Part shown: positions 41,366 through 49,851 of the stretch, piece after piece
How the letters are laid out: the number at the start of each line of letters is the position of its first letter
How positions within the stretch are numbered: position 1 is the first letter of the stretch
NCBI RefSeq assembly: GCF_001612725.1
Contig: NZ_BDAZ01000021.1
Coordinates: forward strand, 1 to 64,000
Direction: 5' to 3'
Source: Nocardia anaemiae NBRC 100462
Lineage (GTDB): Bacteria; Actinomycetota; Actinomycetes; Mycobacteriales; Mycobacteriaceae
DNA length: 64,000 nucleotides
Position numbers and translations under genes: made by a program
Notes under the pieces: generated by a model
Databases searched by the model: none
What the model saw: only the letters and a program-made list of their open reading frames with translations
Told to the model about the DNA's origin: nothing

Positions 41366-42874
41366 TTATGCACCGAGGCCGAGATATACCGACTTCGTTT
41401 CCGTGTACTGGTCGAGGGCGTGCAGGCCGCCTTCGCTGCCGATGCCCGATTCCTTGGTTCCGCCGAACGGCATGAGCGGTGAGAACATTCGCCACGTGTT
41501 GATCCACACCACACCGGCCTCCAGCCACGGCGCAAGACGATGCGCCCGCTCCAAGTCCGAAGTCCAAAAGCCAGCGGTGAGGCCATATTTCGTATCATTT
41601 GCGATGGCGACAGCCTCGGCGTCGGTGCTGAACCTGATCGCCGCACCGACAGGCCCGAAAATCTCTTCCTGAGCCAGGCGTGCGTGGTTGTCGACGTCGC
41701 CGTACAGCGTCGGCTCCACGAAAAGCCCATGCTCAAGTTCCGCGGTGCCGGTACCTCGCCGACCGCCGGTGACCAGCCGGTGCTGCGCCGCGGCTGCTAC
41801 ATCGAAATAGCTCGTGACTTTCTCGAACTGAGGACGTGAGGCCAAGGGCCCCAACTCGGTACCGACTTCGAGCGGGTCACCGAGCGTCAGAGCGGCGAGC
41901 GCTGTGCCGACTCGACCGATGACCTCCTCGTAGATGCTCTCGTGTACGAGGACACGCGAACCCGCGTTGCACGCCTGGCCGGTGCCAGCCGTGATGCCCT
42001 TGACAAGGGAATCCACAGCGCGATCGAGGTCGGCGTCGGGGAACACGATTTGCGCGCCCTTCCCGCCGAGTTCCAATGTGACACGGGCGAAGCGTTCGGC
42101 TCCGGCGCGGGCGATCGCCCTGCCGGTGGTCGTGGACCCGGTGAATGCCAGTTTGTCCACCCAGGGATGCTCGGCCAGCGCCCGACCGGTGCCGCCTCCG
42201 CCCGTGACGACGTTGACGACACCCTTCGGGATACCCGCCTCGACGGCGAGTTCCGCGAGACGCAGCGTCGACACCGGGGTCACCTCGCTCGGCTTGATCA
42301 CCACGGTGTTGCCGACGGCCACTGCAGGAAACAATTTGGGCACCAATAGCCCGAGCGGGTTGTTCCACGGAGTGATCGCACCGACCACGCCGATCGGGCT
42401 TCGCAATGTCCAGCCCTGGTGGTTCGGCAGTGCGGGGTCGATCGTGTAGCCGTGATGCATCTGGGCGAGTTGGGCGTAGTACGCCGCCGCCCGCGCGCAA
42501 CCCTGCGAGGCGGCGCGCATCTCCACGATCGTTTTGCCGTTCTCGTGCACCTGAAGCCGAGAAAGTTCCTCCGCATGTTCCGCGATCAGCCGGCCCCACT
42601 TCACCAGCAGGGCCGATCGCTGCGACTGCGATGTATCGCGCCATCCGGCGTACGCACGTCGCGCGGCCCGCACGGCGCGATCGACATCGACGGGCGACGC
42701 CTCGGCGACATGACCCCATTCGCGGTTCTCGAAGGGATCGACACAACGGAACGTCGCCCCACCTTCCGCCGTCGTACTCTCGCCGTCGATCAGCAACCCA
42801 TAACGTGCGTCCTCGGGGATCTCGGGAAAGCGCGAGCCGACTGAGATCGCCTCGGACGCAACGGAATTGCTCAT
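41366..42874 (-). CDS. NAD(P)-dependent aldehyde dehydrogenase
   Basis: The 502-residue product is a full-length aldehyde dehydrogenase: GVVGAITPWNNPLGLLVPKL, KPSEVTPVSTLRLAELAVEA, nucleotide loop FTGSTTTGRAIARAGAERFA, catalytic-base region VTLELGGKGAQIVFPDADLD, and the nucleophile cysteine in GTGQACNAGSRVLV. It would oxidise an aldehyde to the carboxylic acid. ATG 42874 lies two bases before the stop of the P450 gene, so both are tightly coupled; GTG 42880 is a less likely start. In sequence with the P450 and SDR it completes a methyl- or ring-carbon oxidation route. Confidence 0.92.
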   Translation of the reverse strand: MSNSVASEAISVGSRFPEIPEDARYGLLIDGESTTAEGGATFRCVDPFENREWGHVAEASPVDVDRAVRAARRAYAGWRDTSQSQRSALLVKWGRLIAEHAEELSRLQVHENGKTIVEMRAASQGCARAAAYYAQLAQMHHGYTIDPALPNHQGWTLRSPIGVVGAITPWNNPLGLLVPKLFPAVAVGNTVVIKPSEVTPVSTLRLAELAVEAGIPKGVVNVVTGGGGTGRALAEHPWVDKLAFTGSTTTGRAIARAGAERFARVTLELGGKGAQIVFPDADLDRAVDSLVKGITAGTGQACNAGSRVLVHESIYEEVIGRVGTALAALTLGDPLEVGTELGPLASRPQFEKVTSYFDVAAAAQHRLVTGGRRGTGTAELEHGLFVEPTLYGDVDNHARLAQEEIFGPVGAAIRFSTDAEAVAIANDTKYGLTAGFWTSDLERAHRLAPWLEAGVVWINTWRMFSPLMPFGGTKESGIGSEGGLHALDQYTETKSVYLGLGA

Positions 42875-42876
42875 GT

Positions 42877-44121
42877 TCACTTCTTCCTGGCGACCGGGAG
42901 CGCCTGAAGCTGGTTGATGAAGTTCGACCAGCCGCGCTCAGGCGTTCCATTGAGCTCGAGCCGAATGTTCCTGGCGGCCAACTCCTCGAACAGCACCTGT
43001 ATCTCGAGAATGGCCAGATACGCCCCGATACAGCGGTGGATACCCGAGCCGAACGCGAGCGTCACCGTCTCCTTACGCCACGGATCGAACGTGTCGGGGT
43101 TGTCGAACACCGTCTCGTCGCGGTTCGCGGCGGCGTAGTAGAGCACCATGACGTCGCCTTTGCTCACCTGTGTCCCGGCGAACTCGATGTCCGTCGTCGC
43201 GGTGCGCGCCATCTGCATCGCCGGCGAGATCATCCGGATGAATTCCTTGGCCACAAGCTCGCTTTCACCGTTCGCGACGGCTCGATCGACCTTCTCCCGG
43301 ACGTCCGTGTCCTCGAGATACATCCGCATGGACTGCCCGATCACGGTGTGTGTGGTCTCGAATCCCGCCGACATCATGAGCACCATCCATCGGACGAACT
43401 CCGTGGAGCTGAGCGTGCCGTCCTCGACAAGTGCACCCAATTCGGTGAACATGTCCTCGGCAGGGTGTTCACGCTTGTACGCCTGCATCTGCAGGGCGTA
43501 TTCGACCATATCGGCCTGAGCCTCCTGGATCGCGTGGAGACCAGCCTCGCCCTTCTCATCGGGCTTGCGCTGCTGCGTGGCGTTGAACGTGGCAATGGTC
43601 CAATCGACCATCTTCTTCCGGTCCAAACGCGGCACACCGAGCACACGCCCGATGACATACGCCGGGACGGTACGAGCAAACTCCTCGACGTAGTCGAACT
43701 CGTCCTTATCTGCGACCCCTTCGATGACCTCGTCGACGATCTCGCGCACCCAGGGCTCGAAGTGCTGCACGACCCGCGGGGCGAAGCCGCCTGCCGCGGC
43801 CCGCCGAAGCCGAGTATGCCGGGGAGGGTCGGTGAGCATCAGCACGTCACCGTGCGGACTGGTCATCGGCTCACGTGTCATGAGTGGATACGCCGCGCCC
43901 TGAGTCGAGGTGAAGACCTCGACGTTCTTCTCCAGTTGCTGGATGTCCTTGAATCTGGTGACGGCCCAATAGCCGCCGTTCACGGTCGACAATTCGGTTG
44001 GCTGCCAATACAGGCCGGGCGTCTCACGGATACGCTTGAACGCCTCATACGGGACAGCATCGACGAAAGTCGCTGGATCGCTGAGATCCGGAAGTGGGGT
44101 TTCAGAGGCGAGAGTACTCAT
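42877..44121 (-). CDS. Cytochrome P450
   Basis: ATG 44121 gives 414 residues. Key features are the I-helix MMSAGFETTHTVIGQSM, the K-helix E-x-x-R within KEFIRMISPAMQMARTA, the meander DPWRKETVTLAFGSGIH, and the heme-cysteine loop FGSGIHRCIGAYLAILEIQV. The overall style is that of soluble actinobacterial P450s acting on hydrophobic alicyclic or steroid-like molecules, but family number cannot be fixed by eye. It needs a ferredoxin and reductase; none is in this operon (a ferredoxin lies at 54.3 kb). It is coupled to the downstream aldehyde dehydrogenase and follows the SDR by 35 bases. Confidence 0.92.
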   Translation of the reverse strand: MSTLASETPLPDLSDPATFVDAVPYEAFKRIRETPGLYWQPTELSTVNGGYWAVTRFKDIQQLEKNVEVFTSTQGAAYPLMTREPMTSPHGDVLMLTDPPRHTRLRRAAAGGFAPRVVQHFEPWVREIVDEVIEGVADKDEFDYVEEFARTVPAYVIGRVLGVPRLDRKKMVDWTIATFNATQQRKPDEKGEAGLHAIQEAQADMVEYALQMQAYKREHPAEDMFTELGALVEDGTLSSTEFVRWMVLMMSAGFETTHTVIGQSMRMYLEDTDVREKVDRAVANGESELVAKEFIRMISPAMQMARTATTDIEFAGTQVSKGDVMVLYYAAANRDETVFDNPDTFDPWRKETVTLAFGSGIHRCIGAYLAILEIQVLFEELAARNIRLELNGTPERGWSNFINQLQALPVARKK

Positions 44122-44156
44122 GATGTTCCTCAGGTAGTTCCCAGCAGAGTTGGTTG

Positions 44157-45005
44157 TCAGTGGCCCATGACCGGGCATTTGCTGATGTCGCCGCTCTGGT
44201 CCTGGCCGCCGCCACGCCCGGCCGCGTCCAGGTCGCGCAGGACCGCCTCGGCGCGAGCACGCGCGAAGGGCACTGACTTCGGATTGGTCACGATGATCTG
44301 TCGGCCGTTGCTCAGCCCCTCGAAAGCGATGCGGGCGACGTCGGCGGCCGGCTGTGTGTACGGCTCGACGGCCGCGCGGAATTCCTCCGACTTGTCCATG
44401 ATCGCGGAAACGGACTCCGTCAGCACCCAGCCTGGCGCCAGGAGAGACACCTGAACCCCGGTGGCGGCGAGATCACGGCGCGCAGTCTCCGTGATGGCGA
44501 GATCCGCTTGTTTGCTGATCGTGTAGCCGCTGAGCGGCATGACGTGAGGCGGCACGCCCAGCGAGTGCTCGGAGCCGACGTTGAGCACATATGCCGGCTT
44601 ATCTTCCTTCGCCTTCGCGACCAGGTCGCCCGCGAAGGCGCGAATGATCCAGATGTAGCCCAGAACGTTGACCTCGAGGGTGCGGCGCAAGGCGTCGACA
44701 TCACTGTCGAACAGTGAGCCCTGCGCACCGCCGCCGGCGGCGTTGTTGATTACCACATTCGCAGGACCGTGCTTCCCCTGCACGAATGTGGCGAAAGCTT
44801 CCACTTCATCGGGGTGGGAGACGTCGACCTGGAACCAGTCGGCTTCGTACCCTTCGGACCTGAGCTTCTCGACGGCAGCCGCGGCATCGGTCAGAGACCC
44901 GATCACCACGCGGGAGCCGAGCCGCGCGGCCTCGGCGGCGAGAGCGAACCCCACCCCCTGTCCTCCTCCAGTGACGACCGTCAGGGTGCCCGTCAGATCG
45001 GTCAT
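44157..45005 (-). CDS. Short-chain dehydrogenase/reductase
   Basis: The 282-residue product is a classical SDR: cofactor loop VVTGGGQGVGFALAAEAARL, structural NNAAGGG, and catalytic S and Y-x3-K in NVGSEHSLGVPPHV and SGYTISKQADL. It would oxidise a secondary alcohol or reduce a ketone using NAD(P). The C-terminus ends in GDISKCPVMGH, a cysteine-containing tail more often seen at the N-terminus of P450s. It is the first gene of the - strand operon; an operator-like motif lies 72-92 bases upstream. Confidence 0.9.
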   Translation of the reverse strand: MTDLTGTLTVVTGGGQGVGFALAAEAARLGSRVVIGSLTDAAAAVEKLRSEGYEADWFQVDVSHPDEVEAFATFVQGKHGPANVVINNAAGGGAQGSLFDSDVDALRRTLEVNVLGYIWIIRAFAGDLVAKAKEDKPAYVLNVGSEHSLGVPPHVMPLSGYTISKQADLAITETARRDLAATGVQVSLLAPGWVLTESVSAIMDKSEEFRAAVEPYTQPAADVARIAFEGLSNGRQIIVTNPKSVPFARARAEAVLRDLDAAGRGGGQDQSGDISKCPVMGH

Positions 45006-45076
45006 TGTCTGCCTCCTTGCAGATTTGAGCGCAGCAGACCAGCGCTGCCCACAACGTAGGCCGGGGCGAGCCAGAA

Positions 45077-45097
45077 TGTCAACTATTTAGTTACTAT
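45077..45097. promoter_or_regulatory. Operator-like motif upstream of the SDR-P450-ALDH operon
   Basis: TGTCAAC-TATTTA-GTTACTAT, matching the site at the TetR promoter in both half-sites; AACTA-TT-TAGTT within it is a perfect inverted repeat. Confidence 0.65.
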
Positions 45098-45149
45098 TTT
45101 GGAGACAAGGCTGCACACGGCCGCACAGCGACGACCTTTCACCAACTGA

Positions 45150-45542
45150 TCACCTGAGCTGCAGGGTCCGCTCCGCGAACCGCCATCCCGCGGCGGTCTT
45201 CACGAACCGGTCCGAATAGCGTGGCGCTGCCCGAATCTCCCAGTGGCCGTGCGTTTTACCCAGCAGAACCATGTCGAGACTGCCGTATGCCTCCACGGAC
45301 GATGTCACGCGCACATACGAATTCATCATCAGGTGTCGGAGCGGACCTGCCGCGGCGGTCGAGGCAATCCAGTCGCGGATCTCCGATTGGCCCGCGATGA
45401 CCCGGTCACCGATGCGAATGACGCCATCGTCGGAGAACAGACCTGCGAAGGCGTCGTGTTCCCCATCATCGGCATGCTGCGGATATAGGCCGAGAAGCTG
45501 CCGGATGTCGCTCTCGGCAACGAGACGCTCGAGGCCGTCCAT
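45150..45542 (-). CDS. SnoaL-like / NTF2-fold protein
   Basis: The 130-residue product fits the SnoaL-like NTF2 superfamily: an N-terminal helix (LERLVAESDIRQLLGLYPQH), then DAFAGLFSDDGVIRIGDRVI and AGQSEIRDWIASTAAAGPLR, closing with RYSDRFVKTAAGWRFAERTL. Members are isomerases, dehydratases or lyases, often in steroid or aromatic catabolism; the D in LFSDDG is a common catalytic position. It lies 15 bases downstream of the alcohol dehydrogenase gene on the same strand, so both probably form one operon. Confidence 0.85.
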   Translation of the reverse strand: MDGLERLVAESDIRQLLGLYPQHADDGEHDAFAGLFSDDGVIRIGDRVIAGQSEIRDWIASTAAAGPLRHLMMNSYVRVTSSVEAYGSLDMVLLGKTHGHWEIRAAPRYSDRFVKTAAGWRFAERTLQLR

Positions 45543-45557
45543 GTATCTACTCCGTTC

Positions 45558-46661
45558 TCAGTACACGACTACGGTTCTCACGGCTTGGCCACTGGAAACC
45601 AGATCGAATCCATCGTTGATGTTCGCGTGGTTCAGCCGATGGGTGACGAGTTCGTCGAGCAGGACCGTGCCGTCGCGGTACCAGTCGACGATTCGTGGGA
45701 TGTCCGTCAGCGGATTGACATTGCCGAGGAAGGTGCCCTGCAGACGCCGTCCCATCCAGAACGTCGACGCCGGCAGCGTCAATTCGCTTCCGCCCGGCGC
45801 GATCCCAACAGCCACGCACACGCCGCTGAACGGGTCGACCATCGCGAGGGCCTGTTCGATGAGTCGGGCGTTGCCGACACACTCGAACGAGTAGTCTGCC
45901 GGCCCGCTCAGCAGCTCGGTGACCTGGTCAGCGAGCGTGTGCTCAGTTGCGATCGGCTGCAGGAAGTCCGTAGCGCCGAATCGCTTCGCGACATCCTCCT
46001 TGCTGGAATTGGTATCCACCGCGACGATCCGTGCCGCTCCGGCGATGCGTGCTCCTTGGATGACATTGAGCCCGACGGACCCCATCCCGATGACGACCAC
46101 CGTCGACCCTTCACTCACCTCGGCACTGGAGAGCGCTGCCCCCATCCCAGTAATGACTCCGCATGGGACGAGCGCTGCCGAATCGAACGGCATGTCGTTC
46201 GGAATCTTGATCAAGTTTCCGGCAGGAAGCACACTATGACCGGCAAAGCTGGCGACAACGCCGGCGGACGCAATTTCCTTGCCTCTCCACGTATAGACCG
46301 GGCGGCGGCTGCCCGCTTTTGCGGTTTCGGCGCAGAACGACGACTTGCCGGTCCGGCACGAGGCACACACTCCACAATGCGCGATGTTGCTCAGGATGAC
46401 GTGGTCCCCCGGTTGAACACCATCGACATCCCTTCCACATTCCAGCACAACTCCCGCCCCTTCGTGGCCGAGCACTGCCGGTAGCGCGGTCCCCGGGAAG
46501 TCGCCGGTCATCATCGAAAAATCGGTATGACACAGGCCGCTCGCCTTCATCTGCACAAGCACCTCATGCGACTCCGGTGCGCGGACCTCGACCGACTCGA
46601 CAACCAACGGCTCCCCTGTGGCCGGTGCGACCGCAGCGACAGACTCGATATTCCTACTCAT
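45558..46661 (-). CDS. Zinc-dependent MDR alcohol dehydrogenase
   Basis: ATG 46661 gives 367 residues of the medium-chain dehydrogenase family. The catalytic zinc ligands lie in KASGLCHTDFSMM and LGHEGAGVV. The structural zinc loop is HCGVCASCRTGKSSFC with the Cx2Cx2Cx7C pattern. The nucleotide site is VVIGMGSVGLNVIQGARIAG. It resembles class III / NDMA-dependent-type enzymes of actinobacteria and would convert a primary alcohol to the aldehyde, for which the aldehyde dehydrogenase at 41.4 kb is a logical next step. The frame upstream of this ATG has poor bias. Confidence 0.92.
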   Translation of the reverse strand: MSRNIESVAAVAPATGEPLVVESVEVRAPESHEVLVQMKASGLCHTDFSMMTGDFPGTALPAVLGHEGAGVVLECGRDVDGVQPGDHVILSNIAHCGVCASCRTGKSSFCAETAKAGSRRPVYTWRGKEIASAGVVASFAGHSVLPAGNLIKIPNDMPFDSAALVPCGVITGMGAALSSAEVSEGSTVVVIGMGSVGLNVIQGARIAGAARIVAVDTNSSKEDVAKRFGATDFLQPIATEHTLADQVTELLSGPADYSFECVGNARLIEQALAMVDPFSGVCVAVGIAPGGSELTLPASTFWMGRRLQGTFLGNVNPLTDIPRIVDWYRDGTVLLDELVTHRLNHANINDGFDLVSSGQAVRTVVVY

Positions 46662-46814
46662 GGACGGACTCCTCTTCCGATCACTCCCCGAGCGATCCGA
46701 GCCTGGGCCGACCCGGCGCACCGTTGGATTGACACATGAATTGTGTTGCGCTGGAACCGATGACGACAGACCAGACCGCCATCATTCCTCGCCTGGCATG
46801 CCGTGTTGACGCCC

Positions 46815-47156
46815 TCATCGCTCCGCCGACTTCCGTAGGGTCCGAATGTCGATATCGACCACGTGACGACGAGTGACCTCACCACCAGGCGCATCGTCTT
46901 GAAATGTGTTGCTGGGCCCCGACTCGATCGGAATCACCAATCGTCCGTCGCGAATGGCGGTCAGAGAAACGAGCTGCTCGCCATACTCGCCAACCATCCG
47001 CGCCCGATAGCTGCCGCTGGCGGCGTAGACAGGCGAAGTCACGATCCGGGCCGGTCCGGCCCGATAGTCGTCCCAGGTATGCGGAATTCCCTCCTGCACC
47101 AAGGTTTTATGTAGCGCGGCGCCCGTCGACGCTGTTGACAAGGCTGGCGGACCCAA
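46815..47156 (-). pseudogene. Unrecognised fragment, probably 5'-truncated
   Basis: The frame ends at TGA 46815 and is coding-like back to about 47156, where only a TTG is available as a start. It reads LHKTLVQEGIPHTWDDYRAG, PARIVTSPVYAASGSYRARM and VGEYGEQLVSLTAIRDGRLV. I cannot name the family. The lack of a good start and ribosome binding site, next to two broken genes, suggests it is the 3' part of a longer gene. The operator-like motif at 47164 lies directly upstream. Confidence 0.4.
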
Positions 47157-47163
47157 GCGAAGA

Positions 47164-47184
47164 TGTCAACTATTCAGTTGCAAT
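47164..47184. promoter_or_regulatory. Third copy of the operator-like motif
   Basis: TGTCAAC-TATTCA-GTTGCAAT; CAACT-ATTC-AGTTG inside it is a perfect inverted repeat. It sits between the start-less fragment on the - strand and the broken reductase gene on the + strand, so it probably once controlled one or both. Confidence 0.6.
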
Positions 47185-47269
47185 CTTGGCCGAGGTGACG
47201 CCTCGACCTTGCAACAAGCCGAGCTGTCGGGGCTCGGGGGCCTCCCGTGGGGGAAGGAGAAACAGACAA

Positions 47270-47744
47270 TGGAGTCACAAGTCCTCAGTGAGCCAGTTGT
47301 GAGCACTTCGATGGACAGTGCCGACACGTCGACCACGACAACGGTCAACGTACTGTTCGGGTCACAGACTGGGAACGCAGAGGGCGTTGCGGCTCGGTTC
47401 GCCGACGTGGCACGTGCAAATGGGTTGACGGTCAACACATCCGAACTCAACGAGTTCAGTATGGATCGCCTTGCCCGGACATCTCGACACGGCATTTTCA
47501 CGCGACCAGGCACACAAAGAGTACGTTCAGACGCGCATGCTCGAGCACGCAGAAGAGCTGTACGCGTGGCTCGAGGACGGCCTATGTCTATGTCTGCGGC
47601 AACGCGGAGCGAATGGCGCCGGATGTCGAGTCCGCCCTCCTGACGATCATCGCGACTCAACGTGGTGTCGACGAAGCGGGCGCCCAGTCCTACCTGGACA
47701 CCCCACGGCCAATCCCCGCATCTCCGCAGCCGTTTCCGAGGTGA
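47270..47744 (+). pseudogene. P450-reductase/CysJ-like flavoprotein gene with a large internal deletion
   Basis: ATG 47270 follows GGGGGAAGGAGAAACAGACA and starts a flavodoxin domain ([40 protein letters not shown]). At about 47475 this jumps to the end of an FAD/NADPH reductase domain: [33 protein letters not shown], then after a one-frame shift near 47582 [40 protein letters not shown]. The motif order matches the two ends of a diflavin reductase (about 500-600 residues), so most of the gene has been deleted. It was probably an electron donor for a P450 or sulfite reductase. Confidence 0.7.
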
Positions 47745-47973
47745 CCAAACCAAACTCGGTGCGGACCACCGCCAATGGCGCGTGCAGGTACGGAAGAAGT
47801 TCCAGGAGCGGACGAATCGAATGTTGTAGCGATCGCTGCGTTTCCATCGCCACGAGTCGCCGACTCGACCGAATGATGCCTTAGCGACATGCCGCAGCAG
47901 GAAGTCCGGCGCAGAAGGGCTTGACACCGCGCGCACTCGGAAGAAGTCGGCCACCCCTCTTCCAGGGAAGAGA

Positions 47974-48266
47974 TTAGACCCGACTCGAATCGTCACGTGA
48001 CAGATACTCGTCGTCATTGAACCGCGTGTCGGCGGTGATCACACCGCTCACAAGATCTGGAAAGTCGATCGCCGCGGCGACGGCTGATTGTCCGGGTGCA
48101 AGCCCCGTGCACCAGCACGACCGGCGCATCCCCCTGCGCGCCCCACGATGTAGTAGTGGACGTTCACCCCGTCCACTACTACATCGTGCTCATCGGGTGT
48201 GGAAGCAATTCCTTTGTCGAACCACGCGGATGTTTCCTCGGTGAGAGTGGTGGTCTCCTCGCTCAC
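47974..48266 (-). pseudogene. Frameshifted and truncated alpha/beta hydrolase
   Basis: GTG 48266 overlaps the DUF35 stop by four bases, so the intact gene was the next member of the thiolase operon. It starts MSEETTTLTEETSAWFDKGI, ASTPDEHDVVVDGVNVHYYI, then shifts frame near 48135 to reach the oxyanion-hole segment GDAPVVLVHGACTRTISR. A further shift near 48070 leads to DFPDLVSGVITADTRFNDDE and the stop at 47974. The nucleophile elbow and the rest of the core are missing. A perfect 18-bp inverted repeat lies inside it. Confidence 0.6.
48144..48188. repeat. Perfect 18-bp inverted repeat with 9-base spacer
   Basis: CACGATGTAGTAGTGGAC (48144-48161) and its exact complement at 48171-48188. It lies in the start of the broken hydrolase gene, where it encodes HDVVVDG-VN-VHYYIVG. 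Confidence 0.85.
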
Positions 48267-48670
48267 GCCGATTCGAAGCGCAACAGGGTAACCTCGTCGT
48301 TGACGTCATCCCAGGATGCCCGGACACGCTGGTCCACTTTGGCGTCTCCCGGCGCGATGTCCAGGCGAACGTTGAAAATCGGGCCATCGTCTGTCACGAC
48401 TCGTCCTATGACATAAGGGATTTCGTTGTTCTTCGACGGGTCCAGCGCACGGTGGTAGACCACGAAACTGAAGACCGTGCCTTGCGGAGAGATCTCTGTC
48501 CAGACCTGGTTCGGAGACCAGCATTTCGGGCAGATCTCGAGAGCCGGATACCGCAGGTCTCCACAATCCTCGCACTTCTGCGCGACCAGCACGTGCCGCT
48601 TGGCCGCCTCCCAGAACGGCGCGGTGGCCGGCGCGGTCACGTCGGGCAGCCGGGTAAGTGTCGTGCTCAC
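48263..48670 (-). CDS. DUF35/OB-fold zinc-ribbon partner of the thiolase
   Basis: GTG 48670 gives 135 residues. The N-terminal zinc-ribbon (VAQKCEDCGDLRYPALEICP, KC) with its Cx2C...Cx2C pattern and the following OB-fold (GTVFSFVVYHRALDPSKNNE, IPYVIGRVVTDDGPIFNVRL) define DUF35 proteins. These bind SCP-x-type thiolases and hydratases in steroid side-chain and related catabolism and are needed for their activity. The four-base GTGA overlap with the thiolase gene fits a complex of the two products. Confidence 0.9.
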   Translation of the reverse strand: MSTTLTRLPDVTAPATAPFWEAAKRHVLVAQKCEDCGDLRYPALEICPKCWSPNQVWTEISPQGTVFSFVVYHRALDPSKNNEIPYVIGRVVTDDGPIFNVRLDIAPGDAKVDQRVRASWDDVNDEVTLLRFESA

Positions 48671-49803
48671 TGATCCACTCCAATGATCGATGCGGCACTC
48701 TTGTGAAAAGCCATGGTCGAGCAGTACAGGGCCAATTCCGGGTTGTTGGGCACCTGACGCTCGGGTTCGACCGTGCCACGCAACTGGCGCACTGCCTCGA
48801 CCATGTGCAGCCAGCCCCACATATAACTCTCGGACAGCTGTCCGCCGTTGGTGTTCAGCGGCATGTCACCGCCGGGGCGAGTGTGGCCCTCGGCCACCCA
48901 ACGACCACCCTCACCCACGGGGGCGAACCCGTAGTACTCCACCATCTGCAGGTTCCACACCGCGGTCGGGTTCTGGATGTACAGGATGTCGATGTCGTCC
49001 GGAGTGAAACCCGTTGTCTCCCAGATCCTTGCGGCGGTGCCCTTGATGTTCGGGCGCATATGCCAGTCGGGAAAATAGTCGCCCCGGATCTCGTTGTTCT
49101 CCGCCATGCCCAAGATGTACACCGGCTTGTTCGGATAATCCCGGGCTCGTTCGGCACTGGTGACCACCAGCGCCACACCGCCATCGGAGACCATCGTGAC
49201 ATCCTCACGACGCAACGGCTCTACCATGTACGGCCGGGCCAGGTAGTCCTCGATCGTCAACGGGTCACGGAAGATCGCCAGCGGATTACGTTGTGCCCAT
49301 TCACGTTCGGAGACCGCGAACCAGCCGAACTCCTCGTCGGTCGTGCCGTACAGCGCTTTGTGCCGCTGCAGTGCCATTCCCGCCTGCCCGGCGATGTGCA
49401 CGAAGCCGGACGCACCCTCCAGCGTCGGTTGCGACGCGGCGAAATTCACCTTGCTCGAGCGAGCGTTCGCGCCGTATACCAATACGATCGTCTCGGCCAA
49501 CCCGGTCAGAATCGCTTGCACCGCTAGGTGCAGTGAAAAATTGCATGTGCCGTAGTCCAGGGTCTGCGCGTACTTCGGGCTCAGCCCAAACAGCGGGCCC
49601 ACGCTCACATCGGTGTTGCCACCCTGGATCGACTTGCAGGTGATCAAGCCATCGACCTGATCCTTGGTCAGCTGAGCATCCGCGAGTGCGGATTGAATGG
49701 CCTCGATCGAGAGCCGTTCGGCGCTCTTCCCCGGGAACGTGCCTTGGTCGGAGTGTCCCAACCCGACGATCGCGACTTTCCCTCTGATGTCCGTCACATT
49801 CAT
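48667..49803 (-). CDS. SCP-x/thiolase-like lipid-transfer family thiolase
   Basis: The 378-residue product is a thiolase-superfamily protein: VAIVGLGHSDQGTFPGKSAE, the nucleophile cysteine in LDYGTCNFSLHLAVQAILTG, and C-terminal GGDMPLNTNGGQLSESYMWG, with H in the same region. It would carry out thiolytic or aldol-type cleavage of a beta-ketoacyl or beta-hydroxyacyl-CoA, usually together with a DUF35 partner, which is encoded immediately downstream. The usual second active-site cysteine region reads ELALYCSTMAFHKSAASI. It is the first gene after a short gap following the CoA transferase genes, all on the - strand. Confidence 0.9.
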   Translation of the reverse strand: MNVTDIRGKVAIVGLGHSDQGTFPGKSAERLSIEAIQSALADAQLTKDQVDGLITCKSIQGGNTDVSVGPLFGLSPKYAQTLDYGTCNFSLHLAVQAILTGLAETIVLVYGANARSSKVNFAASQPTLEGASGFVHIAGQAGMALQRHKALYGTTDEEFGWFAVSEREWAQRNPLAIFRDPLTIEDYLARPYMVEPLRREDVTMVSDGGVALVVTSAERARDYPNKPVYILGMAENNEIRGDYFPDWHMRPNIKGTAARIWETTGFTPDDIDILYIQNPTAVWNLQMVEYYGFAPVGEGGRWVAEGHTRPGGDMPLNTNGGQLSESYMWGWLHMVEAVRQLRGTVEPERQVPNNPELALYCSTMAFHKSAASIIGVDQ

Positions 49804-49851
49804 GCCTTTCTCATCTGTGGTGGGCCGCAGACCTCGCTGTTGTCCGCCGAA

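Noticed and set aside
42406..44454. 682-codon + strand frame across the P450 and aldehyde dehydrogenase
   Set aside because: Antisense mirror of genes with clear active-site motifs; composition is low-complexity R/H/P.
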